DNA of 64,000 nucleotides from the NCBI RefSeq assembly GCF_020554865.1, contig NZ_JAJCIC010000007.1, positions 1-64,000 on the forward strand. Direction: 5' to 3'. Origin of the DNA: Lacrimispora sp. 210928-DFI.3.58 (GTDB lineage: Bacteria > Bacillota > Clostridia > Lachnospirales > Lachnospiraceae). Of the stretch, positions 15,676 through 27,764 are shown in pieces (position 1 is the first letter of the stretch; each line of letters starts with the position of its first letter). The notes below the pieces were generated by a model. That model worked only from the letters and a program-made list of their open reading frames with translations. It was not told the DNA's origin and made no database searches. A program made the position numbers and the translations under genes.

Positions 15676-17373
15676 ATGGCTGAGAAAGACACCGTAATGG
15701 AAACAGAGGAGAAGGAGGTAGTCTCCAAAAACTTTATCGAGCAGGAGATTGACAAGGATCTGGCAGAGGGCGTTTACAACCATGTCCAGACACGTTTTCC
15801 ACCTGAGCCTAACGGTTATTTGCACATCGGACATGCAAAGTCCATCTTACTGAATTACGGGCTGGCGCAGAAGTACGGTGGAAAGTTTAACCTGCGTTTT
15901 GATGATACGAACCCCACAAAGGAAAAGACGGAATTTGTAGAGTCCATTATAGCGGACGTGAAGTGGCTGGGAGCTGATTTTGAGGACAGGCTCTTCTTTG
16001 CATCCAATTACTTCGAGCAGATGTATGAGTGTGCCGTATTCCTGATCAAGAAGGGCAAGGCCTTTGTCTGCGATCTGACAGCGGATGAGATCAGGGCTTA
16101 CCGCGGTGATTTCACCACTCCCGGCAAGGAAAGCCCATACAGAAACCGCAGCATCGAGGAAAACCTTCAGCTCTTTGAGGAGATGAAGGAGGGCAAATAC
16201 AAGGACGGGGAAAAGGTGCTCCGAGCAAAGATCGATATGGCGTCCCCAAACATCAATATGAGGGACCCGGTCATCTACCGCGTGGCCCGCATGTCCCACC
16301 ACAACACAGGGGACAAGTGGTGCATCTATCCAATGTATGATTTCGCCCATCCGATCGAGGATGCTATTGAGCACATTACCCATTCCATCTGTACACTGGA
16401 GTTTGAGGACCACAGGCCTCTCTATGACTGGGTGGTACGCGAGTGCGAGTTTGAGAATCCGCCCCGCCAGATCGAGTTTGCAAAGCTGTACCTGACAAAT
16501 GTGGTGACAGGTAAGCGCTATATCAAGAAGCTGGTGGAGGACGGCATTGTGGACGGCTGGGATGATCCGCGCCTGGTGTCCATTGCCGCGCTGAGAAGAA
16601 GAGGCTATACACCGGAGGCCATCAAGATGTTTGTGGAGCTGGTAGGCGTGTCAAAGGCCAACAGCTCTGTGGATTATGCGATGCTGGAATACTGCATCCG
16701 AGAGGATTTAAAGCTTAAAAAGTCCCGTATGATGGCGATCCTTGACCCGGTAAAGCTGGTGATCGACAACTATCCGGAGGGCCGGACCGAGGAGTTGGAT
16801 GTGCCCAACAACCTGGAGAATCCGGAGCTGGGAAGCAGAAAGGTTCCCTTTGGCCGTGAGCTTTACATTGAGCGGGAGGACTTTATGGAGGAGCCTCCGA
16901 AGAAATATTTCCGCATGTTCCCAGGCAATGAGGTACGCCTCATGGGCGCCTACTTCGTGACATGCACAGGCTGTGAGAAGGACGCGGACGGCAATGTTAC
17001 TGTTGTACACGGCACCTATGACCCGGAGACAAAGAGCGGCTCCGGCTTTGAGGGGCGCAAGGTAAAGGGAACCATCCACTGGGTGGCTGTGCCCACTGCA
17101 AAGAAGGTGGAATGCCGCCTGTACGAGAACATCGTGGATGAGGAAAAAGGCAAGCTGAATGCAGACGGCACCCTGAACTTAAATCCTAATTCCCTGACAG
17201 TCCTCACGGACTGCTATGCGGAGCCTGCTCTGGCAGAGGCCAAGGCCTATGACAGCTTCCAGTTTGTGAGAAACGGATATTTCTGTGCGGACTGCAAGGA
17301 CAGCAGAGAGGGAGCGCCTGTGTTTAACCGCATTGTTTCCTTAAAGAGCTCCTTTAAGCTTCCAAAAAAATAA
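15676..17373 (+). CDS. glnS: glutaminyl-tRNA synthetase
   Basis: 565 residues, a class I synthetase that charges tRNA-Gln directly. HIGH is at 50-53 in [19 protein letters not shown] and the [20 protein letters not shown] block are GlnRS marks, and a C-terminal beta-barrel anticodon-binding region spans about 345-560. The MSKR form of the KMSKS loop, usual in GlnRS (followed by ...GWDDPR), reads VTGKR here (near residues 276-280). Many Gram-positives lack GlnRS and use GatCAB; several Clostridia have both. CGGAGGA precedes the ATG. Confidence 0.95.
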   Translation: MAEKDTVMETEEKEVVSKNFIEQEIDKDLAEGVYNHVQTRFPPEPNGYLHIGHAKSILLNYGLAQKYGGKFNLRFDDTNPTKEKTEFVESIIADVKWLGADFEDRLFFASNYFEQMYECAVFLIKKGKAFVCDLTADEIRAYRGDFTTPGKESPYRNRSIEENLQLFEEMKEGKYKDGEKVLRAKIDMASPNINMRDPVIYRVARMSHHNTGDKWCIYPMYDFAHPIEDAIEHITHSICTLEFEDHRPLYDWVVRECEFENPPRQIEFAKLYLTNVVTGKRYIKKLVEDGIVDGWDDPRLVSIAALRRRGYTPEAIKMFVELVGVSKANSSVDYAMLEYCIREDLKLKKSRMMAILDPVKLVIDNYPEGRTEELDVPNNLENPELGSRKVPFGRELYIEREDFMEEPPKKYFRMFPGNEVRLMGAYFVTCTGCEKDADGNVTVVHGTYDPETKSGSGFEGRKVKGTIHWVAVPTAKKVECRLYENIVDEEKGKLNADGTLNLNPNSLTVLTDCYAEPALAEAKAYDSFQFVRNGYFCADCKDSREGAPVFNRIVSLKSSFKLPKK

Positions 17374-17395
17374 GAGATAGAAAAGCAAACGTATC

Positions 17396-17426
17396 GGATG
17401 GGTATGCAGAATGCCCATCCGTTTTT
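17396..17426 (+). terminator. terminator of glnS
   Basis: GGATGGG/CCCATCC stem with an 11-nt loop followed by GTTTTT, 22 nt after the glnS stop. Confidence 0.8.
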
Positions 17427-17567
17427 GTGCTTCGGAAAAGCCGTGAACCGCCGACAAAGCCATATCAGAGGACATGTCAGTTGACAGCAAATTGTGCATT
17501 TGGTATTATGAAAAAGCAATAGAATGAGCCGATTTGTGATGCCAGTTTGCGGAAGGAGATACAGAGG

Positions 17568-18971
17568 ATGGAGCTGATGGTGCCCATTGACAGCCAGTCA
17601 GACTGCCCGCTTTACGAGCAGATTTATGAATATATTAAAAATGATATCAGAAAAGGCAGACTGGAGGCAGGGAGCAGGCTTCCCTCCACCAGGGTGCTGG
17701 CCCAGAACCTGAAGGTCAGCCGCAGCACCAGCCAGATGGCTTATGACCAGCTCCTGTCGGAGGGCTATATAGAGGCATTTCCGTGCAGGGGCTATTTTGT
17801 GTGCAAGATCGATGAGCTGCTGGAGGTAAAGCAGAAGGAGACAGCGGTGTTCGCCCAGAAGAAGGAGGAGGAACGGTCCTACCAGGTGGACTTTTCTCCC
17901 CGCGGCATTGACCTTGACAGCTTTCCCTTTAATACCTGGCGGAAGATCAGCCGGAACACGCTGGTGGATGACAATAAGGAGATGTTTGCAGCGGGAGATA
18001 CCCAGGGGGAACGGGCACTCCGCATGGCCATAGGAGATTACCTCCACTCTGCCAGAGGGGTGAACTGTTCGCCGGAGCAGATCATTATCGGCGCCGGAAA
18101 TGAATATCTTCTTCTGCTCCTCTCCAGGCTTTTGGGCCGGGAAATGTCCATTGCAATGGAAAATCCCACTTACAAGCAGGCCTACAGAGTATTTTGCGGG
18201 CAGGGCCATAAGGTGATTCCCGTTAAGATGGATAAGTACGGCATGGAGCTGAAGCGCCTGGAGGCCAGCAGGGCAGATATCGCCTATGTGATGCCGTCCC
18301 ACCAGTATCCCACAGGGATCGTCATGCCTGTGGCGCGCCGCCAGGAGCTTTTAAGCTGGGCCTACAGGGGAAGCAGGCGGTATCTGATCGAGGATGATTA
18401 CGACAGTGAATTCCGCTACAAGGGAAAACCGATCCCAGCCCTTCAGGGCATGGACATGGGAGGCAGGGTGATCTATATGGGGACATTTTCCAATTCCATT
18501 GCCCCTGCCATCCGTGTGGGCTTTATGGTGCTTCCGGAGCCCCTGGTCTCTCTGTACAGGGAAAAGGCCGGCTTTTTTTCCTCCACCGTATCCAGGATCG
18601 ACCAGCATATTTTGTATCAGTTCATCACTCAGGGATATTATGAGCGCCATCTGAACAGGATGCGGGCAATTTATAAAGGAAAGCATGACGCGCTGCTGAG
18701 CGGACTCAAAGAGCTGGAGCCCTTTTTTTCCATGGGCGGGGAATATGCGGGGCTCCATGTACTGCTGACCCACCTTAAGGGAATGACGGAGAAGCAGTTA
18801 GTGGAGAAGGCGGCGGAGGCCGGAGTGAAGGTCTATGGCATGTCAGATTATTTTATTGACACAAAAGAAAATAAGAGCTCTTCCACTGTGCTCTTAGGTT
18901 ATGCGAATTTAAGCGAAAAGGATATTGACCGGGGCTGCCGCCTGTTAAAGAAAGCCTGGCTGCAGCAGTGA
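17568..18971 (+). CDS. MocR/PdxR-type GntR regulator lacking the PLP lysine
   Basis: 467 residues from the ATG at 17568 (AAGGAG 9 nt upstream). An N-terminal GntR winged helix (about 10-75, LPSTRVLAQNLKVSRST) is joined to a class I aminotransferase-like domain (about 105-465). MocR regulators usually bind PLP through a lysine in GTFSK; here the motif reads GTFSNSIAPAIRVGF with N309 (codon AAT). The pyridine-contacting aspartate (EDDYDSEF) remains. The regulator therefore probably cannot form the internal aldimine and may sense another ligand or none. The target is unknown; the neighbours glnS and a lipoprotein give no hint. Confidence 0.88.
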   Translation: MELMVPIDSQSDCPLYEQIYEYIKNDIRKGRLEAGSRLPSTRVLAQNLKVSRSTSQMAYDQLLSEGYIEAFPCRGYFVCKIDELLEVKQKETAVFAQKKEEERSYQVDFSPRGIDLDSFPFNTWRKISRNTLVDDNKEMFAAGDTQGERALRMAIGDYLHSARGVNCSPEQIIIGAGNEYLLLLLSRLLGREMSIAMENPTYKQAYRVFCGQGHKVIPVKMDKYGMELKRLEASRADIAYVMPSHQYPTGIVMPVARRQELLSWAYRGSRRYLIEDDYDSEFRYKGKPIPALQGMDMGGRVIYMGTFSNSIAPAIRVGFMVLPEPLVSLYREKAGFFSSTVSRIDQHILYQFITQGYYERHLNRMRAIYKGKHDALLSGLKELEPFFSMGGEYAGLHVLLTHLKGMTEKQLVEKAAEAGVKVYGMSDYFIDTKENKSSSTVLLGYANLSEKDIDRGCRLLKKAWLQQ

Positions 18972-19011
18972 GATATGGAAAACGGAAAGCGGAAAGGAAG
19001 GTAGGAAGGCT

Positions 19012-19830
19012 GTGACAGGACAATATAATAATAGAAGAAACCGGATCCCCATTCTGGTGCTGGCTCTTGCTCTGGGCTTACAGGGCTGTGCCGGAGGGAC
19101 AACGGGTTCCAATAGGGATGCCGGGCAGGCAGAAGAAGCTGTAGAGACAGAAGAGAGCCTTTCTCAGGAGGTGCCTGTGCTGGAGAAAGGTCAGTCTGAG
19201 ATTCTCAAGGAGCTATCCGAAGCACTGGACCAGGGAAGGCTGAAGGCAGCTGCAGAAATCATGGAAAAGGAGCAGGAGACCCTTGTCAGCCTGATCTATG
19301 AGACAATGGATGGACAGCGCTATCTCTGGGATGGGGAAATGCTGAAGGCGGACATAGAGGGCAAGGGATTGGTGTTCATAAAGCCCTCCTGCCTTTTTTA
19401 CGGCAATTTTAAGGACGGGCGGCCAGAGGGGCGGTGTGAGGTTCTCCAAACAGTGAATCTGGATGCCCCCAGATATGACTATTCCCAGGGATTATGGGAG
19501 CAGGGGAAAATGGAAGGAATGGGACGCACGGGCTACTGCTATTATGAAAAAGCACCTGCCGGGGAGGCAGAGTCTGTCTGCAAGTCAGGGATGTTCAGCA
19601 AAGACAAGATGGAGGGTGAGATCACCTGCGAGAGCACGGGAGGAGAAGGCTCACGCTTTCATATGACAGTGAGAGCGGGCGTTGTGGAGCTGGATGACCG
19701 GTGGGCTTATCTGGAGGAGGAGAAGGAATACCAGCTTCTTTCAAAAGAAAACAAGGGCCATGCCTACATCCTGTCAGAGGAGCAGGCGGCCCTTGATATG
19801 TGGAAGAATATATTAGTGTGGGAGGAATAG
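19012..19830 (+). CDS. lipoprotein with MORN-like repeats
   Basis: 272 residues with a GTG start behind AGGAAGG. The N-terminus is a lipoprotein signal (basic NNRRNR, hydrophobic run, lipobox LQGC with the cysteine near residue 26). An acidic linker follows, then three degenerate MORN-type units: FYGNFKDGRPEGRCEV, LWEQGKMEGMGRTGY and GMFSKDKMEGEITC (about 125-205). MORN repeats usually mediate lipid or protein contacts. No enzyme motif is seen. It lies 40 nt after the MocR gene, possibly in the same transcript, and converges on the next gene. Confidence 0.75.
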   Translation: MTGQYNNRRNRIPILVLALALGLQGCAGGTTGSNRDAGQAEEAVETEESLSQEVPVLEKGQSEILKELSEALDQGRLKAAAEIMEKEQETLVSLIYETMDGQRYLWDGEMLKADIEGKGLVFIKPSCLFYGNFKDGRPEGRCEVLQTVNLDAPRYDYSQGLWEQGKMEGMGRTGYCYYEKAPAGEAESVCKSGMFSKDKMEGEITCESTGGEGSRFHMTVRAGVVELDDRWAYLEEEKEYQLLSKENKGHAYILSEEQAALDMWKNILVWEE

Positions 19831-19843
19831 GGATTGGAATCTC

Positions 19844-20572
19844 CTATTCCATCGTATCCTCCTCAATGACCGTAGTCTCTTTTGCAGCAGGTTCTTCTTC
19901 TGCACTGGCTTCAGGCACAGCAGGAGTTTCCTGCTCTTCTGCTGCGGACGGAGCGGGGGCAGGTGCCGGCTTTTCGGCGGGAGCCTCCTCCATCAGGTCG
20001 CTGCTGTAGTCTTCCTCATGGGGTGTTCCTGTGCGGAACCTGCGGCCCTCCTCAGAGTCACCGCCCTCCATGCGGGCATAATCATAGAGGTCCTCATCAT
20101 CTACGTAATCATCGTCCAGGAAGCCCTCATCCTCGAAGAGATCGGAGTCATCCTCCCTCTTGCCCTCTGCACGGCTCTCCATCAATTCGTCCTTTTTGGT
20201 CTTCATGGTGTTGATGGCCAGGTGAGCGGTGTCAACTGCTGCGGAAACAGCCTCATGGGCAGTATCGGAAAAGAGAGTCCCGGCGTCCTTCAGTACGTTT
20301 TTGGTAGCCTGGGCAATATCCTTTGCCGCAACCTTAAACTCATCCCTGCTGGATGCCAGGGAGATGTAATTGCGGTTCAGCTTGCGGGGATCAAAGGAAT
20401 GGTCTTCTTCATTCTCCTGGGAATCCTCCTCCTCGTCCTCTTCAAATTCCCTGAAATCCTTTTCCAGTTCCTTGTGGAAGGTCTTATACTGGAGTACATA
20501 GGAAACGCCGGCAGCGGCTGCTCCTGCGATTGCTGCAAATGCAACGAACTTACCCAAACCTTTTTTTGCCAT
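19844..20572 (-). CDS. acidic membrane-anchored protein of unknown function
   Basis: 242 residues from the ATG at 20572 (AAAGGGG upstream); in-frame extensions to 20710 lack a ribosome site. Residues of about 5-27 form one hydrophobic helix (FVAFAAIAGAAAAGVSYVL), giving a membrane anchor. Then come an acidic stretch (EFEEDEEEDSQENEED), a helical middle with KDIAQATKNVLKDAGTLFSDTAHEAV reminiscent of YtxH-like proteins, and a tail very rich in Asp/Glu followed by Ala/Pro/Glu. I do not recognise a family with certainty. It is divergent from groESL, with the CIRCE element between them. Confidence 0.65.
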   Translation of the reverse strand: MAKKGLGKFVAFAAIAGAAAAGVSYVLQYKTFHKELEKDFREFEEDEEEDSQENEEDHSFDPRKLNRNYISLASSRDEFKVAAKDIAQATKNVLKDAGTLFSDTAHEAVSAAVDTAHLAINTMKTKKDELMESRAEGKREDDSDLFEDEGFLDDDYVDDEDLYDYARMEGGDSEEGRRFRTGTPHEEDYSSDLMEEAPAEKPAPAPAPSAAEEQETPAVPEASAEEEPAAKETTVIEEDTME

Positions 20573-20743
20573 ACCAAAAACCCCTTTCATAATAGCCATA
20601 TCCCATACACCGGGCTCTTCGCGGCCCTGCTCCGTGCATAAAATAAAGGCATTTTTCATAGTATACCTTATTGTTATTATTGTAATACGAATGGAAAAAA
20701 AAAGAAACAATAAAAAATAAAAAAAGGATAAAAATACAAGAAA

Positions 20744-20770
20744 TTAGCACTCAACTCTTGACAGTGCTAA
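20744..20770 (+). promoter_or_regulatory. CIRCE element (HrcA operator)
   Basis: TTAGCACTC, nine nt, then CAGTGCTAA. This matches the CIRCE consensus TTAGCACTC-N9-GAGTGCTAA except for one base at the start of the second arm. It overlaps the groESL promoter, so HrcA bound here would block RNA polymerase until heat or misfolding stress. Confidence 0.92.
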
Positions 20771-20786
20771 TAATAGATGATATAAC
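20758..20786 (+). promoter_or_regulatory. groESL promoter
   Basis: TTGACA (20758-20763), 17-nt spacer, TATAAC (20781-20786). The -35 box lies inside the CIRCE spacer and right arm. The whole gap 20573-20873 otherwise holds only A/T-rich sequence and a possible minus-strand TATACT for the acidic protein. Confidence 0.8.
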
Positions 20787-20873
20787 ATACATTGTGAGCA
20801 AAAGAAACACAGAAGAAGCAGGGATGCTTTTTGAGAAAGAAAACAAGAATGAATTGCAAGGAGGAATTTAGAC

Positions 20874-21158
20874 ATGAAGTTAGTTCCATTGTTTGACAAG
20901 GTTGTTTTAAAGCAGTTAGTAGCTGAGGAGACCACAAAGTCCGGTATCGTCCTTCCGGGAGCAGCAAAGGAAAAGCCGCAGCAGGCAGAGGTTATTGCAG
21001 TAGGCCCGGGCGGAGTAGTAGAGGGCAAGGAAGTTACCATGCAGGTGAAGGCTGGCGATAAGGTGATCTATTCCAAGTACTCCGGCACAGAGGTTGAGCT
21101 GGACAATGAAAAGTATGTGATCGTAAAGCAGAGCGATATTCTGGCTGTTGTTGAGTAA
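20874..21158 (+). CDS. groES: co-chaperonin GroES
   Basis: 94 residues, the usual length. It begins MKLVPLFDKVVLKQL and has the mobile loop ETTKSGIVLPGAAKEKP (about 20-36) that docks on GroEL, plus the roof segment around GGVVEGKEV. It caps the GroEL ring during ATP-driven folding. AAGGAGG precedes the ATG, and groEL follows 81 nt later under the same CIRCE promoter. Confidence 0.97.
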   Translation: MKLVPLFDKVVLKQLVAEETTKSGIVLPGAAKEKPQQAEVIAVGPGGVVEGKEVTMQVKAGDKVIYSKYSGTEVELDNEKYVIVKQSDILAVVE

Positions 21159-21221
21159 AGGCTTATTTTACGGTTTCCCTTTCGGAACCAAGTGAGAATG
21201 ATGATATTTTATAGAACATAA

Positions 21222-22862
<1,641 letters not shown>

Positions 22863-22891
22863 TCTATTCATAAAGGATGAAATAAAACAGT

Positions 22892-22925
22892 CCCGTCTGC
22901 CTCATTGTAGGCAGGCGGGATTTTT
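22892..22925 (+). terminator. terminator of groESL
   Basis: CCCGTCTGCC/GGCAGGCGGG stem (10 bp, one G-U) with an 8-nt loop followed by ATTTTT. Confidence 0.88.
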
Positions 22926-22963
22926 CTATGCCCATATGCCGTGGATTACCCGAACGTTCATAG

Positions 22964-25123
22964 TCAAAAGCCCAGGGTGCGTGCCGCAGCCGCAACGCCC
23001 ATACAGAGCACAATGCCGCAGGCAGCAGGAACGAGAAGGGATATTGCAGTCCATTTGAAGCTTCCCGTCTCCTTGTGGATCGTCATAAGGGTGGTGGAGC
23101 AGGGCCAGTGCATGAGGGAGAACAGCATGGTATTGACGGCGGTGAGCCAGGTCCAGCCGTTGGCTGTCAGCAGGGCCTTCAGCTCTGTGAGGCTGTCAAA
23201 CTCCACAATGGTTCCCTGGGCCATATAAGCCATGATAATAATAGGAAGTACGATCTCATTGGCAGGGAGTCCAAGGATGAAGGCCATGAGGATAACGCCG
23301 TCCAGCCCTATCAGCTTTCCAAAGGGATCGAGAAAAGCGGCACAATGGGCCAGCAGGGTCATATTGCCCGCAGTGACATTTGCCATAAGCCAGATGAGCA
23401 GTCCTGCCGGGGCAGCGATGGAGGCGGCCCGCCCCAGAACAAACAGCGTGCGGTCAAAGATGGAGCGCACGATAACCTTCCCGATCTGGGGTCTGCGGTA
23501 GGGAGGAAGCTCCAGGGTGAAGGAGGAGGGGATCCCCTTCAGGACTGTCAGGGAAAGAAGCCTTGACACCAGAAATGTCATGGCAATACCTAAGAGGATA
23601 AAGGCAGTCAGTATAAGGGTTGAGAGAACGGAGGGCAGAAGGCCGCCTGCAGTCCCCACAAAAAACATGGATATGATGGCAATAAGGGTGGGAAATCGTC
23701 CGTTGCAGGGCACAAAGCTGTTGGTGATCATGGCGATCAGCCTCTCTCTGGGGGAGTCGATAATGCGGCAGCCCACGATCCCGGCTGCATTGCAGCCAAA
23801 ACCCATACACATACTGAGGGCCTGCTTCCCACAGGCATGGCAGCGCTGGAAGGGTTTATCCAGGTTAAAGGCAATGCGGGGCAGATAGCCGGAATCCTCT
23901 AAAAGAGTAAACAAGGGGAAGAAGATCGCCATGGGAGGAAGCATGACAGATACCACCCAGGCCAGGACCCGGTAGACGCCCAGCACCAGCATCCCGTGGA
24001 GCCACTCAGGCGCGCCCGCTGCCTGAAAGCATTTTGTCAGCCAGTCCTGTATTCCAAACAGAAAATGGGATAACAGCTGGGAGGGATAGTTTGCCCCTGT
24101 GATCGTCAGCCAGAAGACCAAGGCCAGCAGCCCTGCCATAATGGGATAGCCGGTCAGGCGGCTGGTCAATATCTGGTCCAGCTTTCTGTCGCGCTCATTG
24201 TAGCCAGGCTCATGGAAATGGACGGTTTCCTTTGCCAGACGTTCCGCGCAGGCAACGAGTCCCTGGACGATCCTGTCTTTTAGCTGTTCCCTGAAAATGC
24301 CCTGATCCTCCAGGAAGGCCCTGGCCTTTGAAAGGCCCTCTGCCACTGCCTCATCCTTCAGAATATCCTTTCCCAGGAAATGCTCAAGCTCCAGAAGAAG
24401 GGAGGGATCTCCCTCCAAAAGCTTTAAGGCCAGCCAGCGCGGGTTCAGGCAGCGGCGCAAGGAGGCAGAGGAGAGGCACCGCTCAATGGCCGGCTGGGAG
24501 AGGGCAATGGCCTCCTCCAGGGCAGGACAGTATTCCACGTGAAAGTAGGAGCCCTTCGGGGAGTCCATCAGGTGATCCAGCTCTGTCATCATATGATGAA
24601 GGGTCTTTTTCTTTCTGGCAATGGTTCCTGCTACGGGAGCCTTCAAAAGATTAGAGAGCTTTTCAAGGTCAATGGAAATGTGCTTTCTTTTTGCCTCATC
24701 CAGAAGATTTACGCAGATCATGGTATTTTGGGAGATTTCCATGGTCTGTAAGACAAGATTTAAGTTCCGCTCCAGACAGGTGGCATCACAGACAACCACC
24801 ACAGCGTCCCTTTCTCCAAAACAGATAAAATTCCGGGCCACTTCCTCCTCCGCCGAATGGGCCATAAGGGAATAGGTTCCCGGAATATCCACGAATACAT
24901 AGCTGTGGGAAGCAGTTTCACAGCAGCCCTGGGCATTGGAAACGGTCTTTCCGGGCCAGTTCCCCGTATGCTGGCTGGAGCCTGTAAGACTGTTAAATAA
25001 CGTGCTTTTCCCTACATTGGGATTGCCGGCAATGGCAACCACTTTATCTTTGGGCGTTCGTTTTTTGATCTCCAGTCCGGAATCAAGGGCATTCATCCCG
25101 GTGGAGCTGGCTGTCAGTCCCAT
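22964..25123 (-). CDS. feoB: ferrous iron transporter FeoB
   Basis: 719 residues. An N-terminal G-domain has G1 GNPNVGKST (about 33-41), G3 DIPGTYSL and G4 NLLDEA. A helical spacer follows, then a C-terminal membrane domain with two Gate motifs around PCNGRFP and the CHACGKQALSMCMGFGCN segment. It imports Fe2+ under anaerobic conditions. AAAGGAG lies before the ATG. It starts 12 nt after the feoA stop, so the two form an operon. No Fur/DtxR box was recognised upstream of feoA. Confidence 0.96.
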   Translation of the reverse strand: MGLTASSTGMNALDSGLEIKKRTPKDKVVAIAGNPNVGKSTLFNSLTGSSQHTGNWPGKTVSNAQGCCETASHSYVFVDIPGTYSLMAHSAEEEVARNFICFGERDAVVVVCDATCLERNLNLVLQTMEISQNTMICVNLLDEAKRKHISIDLEKLSNLLKAPVAGTIARKKKTLHHMMTELDHLMDSPKGSYFHVEYCPALEEAIALSQPAIERCLSSASLRRCLNPRWLALKLLEGDPSLLLELEHFLGKDILKDEAVAEGLSKARAFLEDQGIFREQLKDRIVQGLVACAERLAKETVHFHEPGYNERDRKLDQILTSRLTGYPIMAGLLALVFWLTITGANYPSQLLSHFLFGIQDWLTKCFQAAGAPEWLHGMLVLGVYRVLAWVVSVMLPPMAIFFPLFTLLEDSGYLPRIAFNLDKPFQRCHACGKQALSMCMGFGCNAAGIVGCRIIDSPRERLIAMITNSFVPCNGRFPTLIAIISMFFVGTAGGLLPSVLSTLILTAFILLGIAMTFLVSRLLSLTVLKGIPSSFTLELPPYRRPQIGKVIVRSIFDRTLFVLGRAASIAAPAGLLIWLMANVTAGNMTLLAHCAAFLDPFGKLIGLDGVILMAFILGLPANEIVLPIIIMAYMAQGTIVEFDSLTELKALLTANGWTWLTAVNTMLFSLMHWPCSTTLMTIHKETGSFKWTAISLLVPAACGIVLCMGVAAAARTLGF

Positions 25124-25135
25124 ATCAGGCTCCTT

Positions 25136-25366
25136 TCAATACACCAGAATACCCTGGCAGTCCTGGTCGCGTATGGCGATCACAGCTCCCCGGATCAGGT
25201 AAGCCCCCGGATCTCCGGCAGGACTTTTTGCCAGGCATTCCACCCTTGTATCCTTTACCAGTCCGATATCCAGAAAGCGTCTCCTCATACTCCCTGTAGC
25301 CACCAGCTCCTTCACCCGGACGCTTTCTCCGGGCCTTATATCGCTAAGACAATAGATATTCTTCAT
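25136..25366 (-). CDS. feoA: ferrous iron transport accessory protein FeoA
   Basis: 76 residues with an SH3-like fold: DIRPGESVRVKEL at the start, RRRFLDIGLVKDTRVECLAKSPAGDP in the middle. FeoA binds the FeoB cytosolic part and is needed for Fe2+ uptake. GAGGTG lies upstream of the ATG. First gene of feoAB. Confidence 0.92.
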   Translation of the reverse strand: MKNIYCLSDIRPGESVRVKELVATGSMRRRFLDIGLVKDTRVECLAKSPAGDPGAYLIRGAVIAIRDQDCQGILVY

Positions 25367-25545
25367 ATATCAAAACACCTCATAACAGACTCTAAGAGAG
25401 AATCCTTCTTGATGTTATAGTATTGAGGTATGTGCAGATTGGTTCCTGTTTAAAGCCAAAATACTGGAAAAGTGGAGGAGAATGTAGTATACTATCTGTA
25501 AAAAGCAGCAATGCTTGAAAACAAGGAAAGAACGGAGAAGAACCC

Positions 25546-26040
25546 ATGGAAGAAAATTACGTAGAATGGCTGGTAAAACGCAAGGATCCCGTTTATGCCC
25601 TGCCGGCAAAGGTACTGATCGTTATTGTTGTGGTGCTGTCAGTCTTTTCCGCCCTGCGGACAGTTTTGGGCGTTGTATTTATGACTCTGGCAGCCATTGC
25701 GGCATACTTTTTATTCATTAATTTGAGTATTGAATATGAATATCTTTTCGCTGAGGGCGGCCTCCGCATTGACCGCATCATGGGCCGTGCCAGACGGAAA
25801 AAGGCATTTGACTGTGAGAAAGCAGATATCCAGTTCATCGCTCCTGCAGATTCCTATAAATTGAAGGATTATGAGAGTGCAGGCATCAAGGTGCAGGATT
25901 ATTCCTCCGGGCAGAAGGGCGCGAAGGTCTATGCAGTGATCTATCAAAAGGGCTCAGAACACATGAAGGTGCTCATTGAGCCAAACGAAAAAATGATATC
26001 TGCCATGCGCCGCAGCTTCCCCAGCAAGATGCTCGTATAG
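25546..26040 (+). CDS. small two-helix membrane protein, function unknown
   Basis: 164 residues. The N-terminal 20 residues are cytosolic (MEENYVEWLVKRKDP), followed by two close membrane helices (about 22-65, rich in V/I/L/A) and a soluble domain of about 100 residues containing LRIDRIMGRARRKKAFDCEKADIQFIAP. Homologues of this layout are common in Lachnospiraceae (DUF6106-like, from memory), without known function. GGAG lies upstream of the ATG. It is a single gene, divergent from feoAB and closed by its own terminator. Confidence 0.75.
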   Translation: MEENYVEWLVKRKDPVYALPAKVLIVIVVVLSVFSALRTVLGVVFMTLAAIAAYFLFINLSIEYEYLFAEGGLRIDRIMGRARRKKAFDCEKADIQFIAPADSYKLKDYESAGIKVQDYSSGQKGAKVYAVIYQKGSEHMKVLIEPNEKMISAMRRSFPSKMLV

Positions 26041-26053
26041 CCTGTCAAACATC

Positions 26054-26084
26054 AAAAGTCTCCCGGATAAGTGGGGGGCTTTTC
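26054..26084 (+). terminator. terminator after the two-helix membrane protein gene
   Basis: AAAAGTCTCCC and GGGGGGCTTTT arms around a short loop, with the terminal T run within the right arm, 14 nt past the stop. Confidence 0.7.
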
Positions 26085-26144
26085 TATTAGAACGGCTCAT
26101 GAACCTTATAAGTAAATTCAATGAATATTTCCCGCGTATAGCAT

Positions 26145-26173
26145 TTGACAAGCTCTGGAAAATTTGCTAGTAT
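26145..26173 (+). promoter_or_regulatory. probable guaB promoter
   Basis: TTGACA (26145-26150) and TAGTAT (26168-26173) with a 17-nt spacer; a TATAAG at 26171 is an alternative -10 with a longer spacer. No purine riboswitch fold was recognised in the 60-nt leader. Confidence 0.55.
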
Positions 26174-26202
26174 AAGATACTAATAACAAAGAGGGAAAAT
26201 AA

Positions 26203-27693
<1,491 letters not shown>

Positions 27694-27764
27694 TATCTGA
27701 CAGAGATGGGGATGCTGCGATCTGCGGCATCCTCTTTTTTGCCGGATTCTATATGGAGGAAGAG

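Noticed and set aside
20018..20641. 207-codon plus-strand frame with hydrophobic segments
   Set aside because: Antisense to the acidic membrane-anchored protein; the Val/Ile/Leu-rich look is the complement of its Asp/Glu codons.
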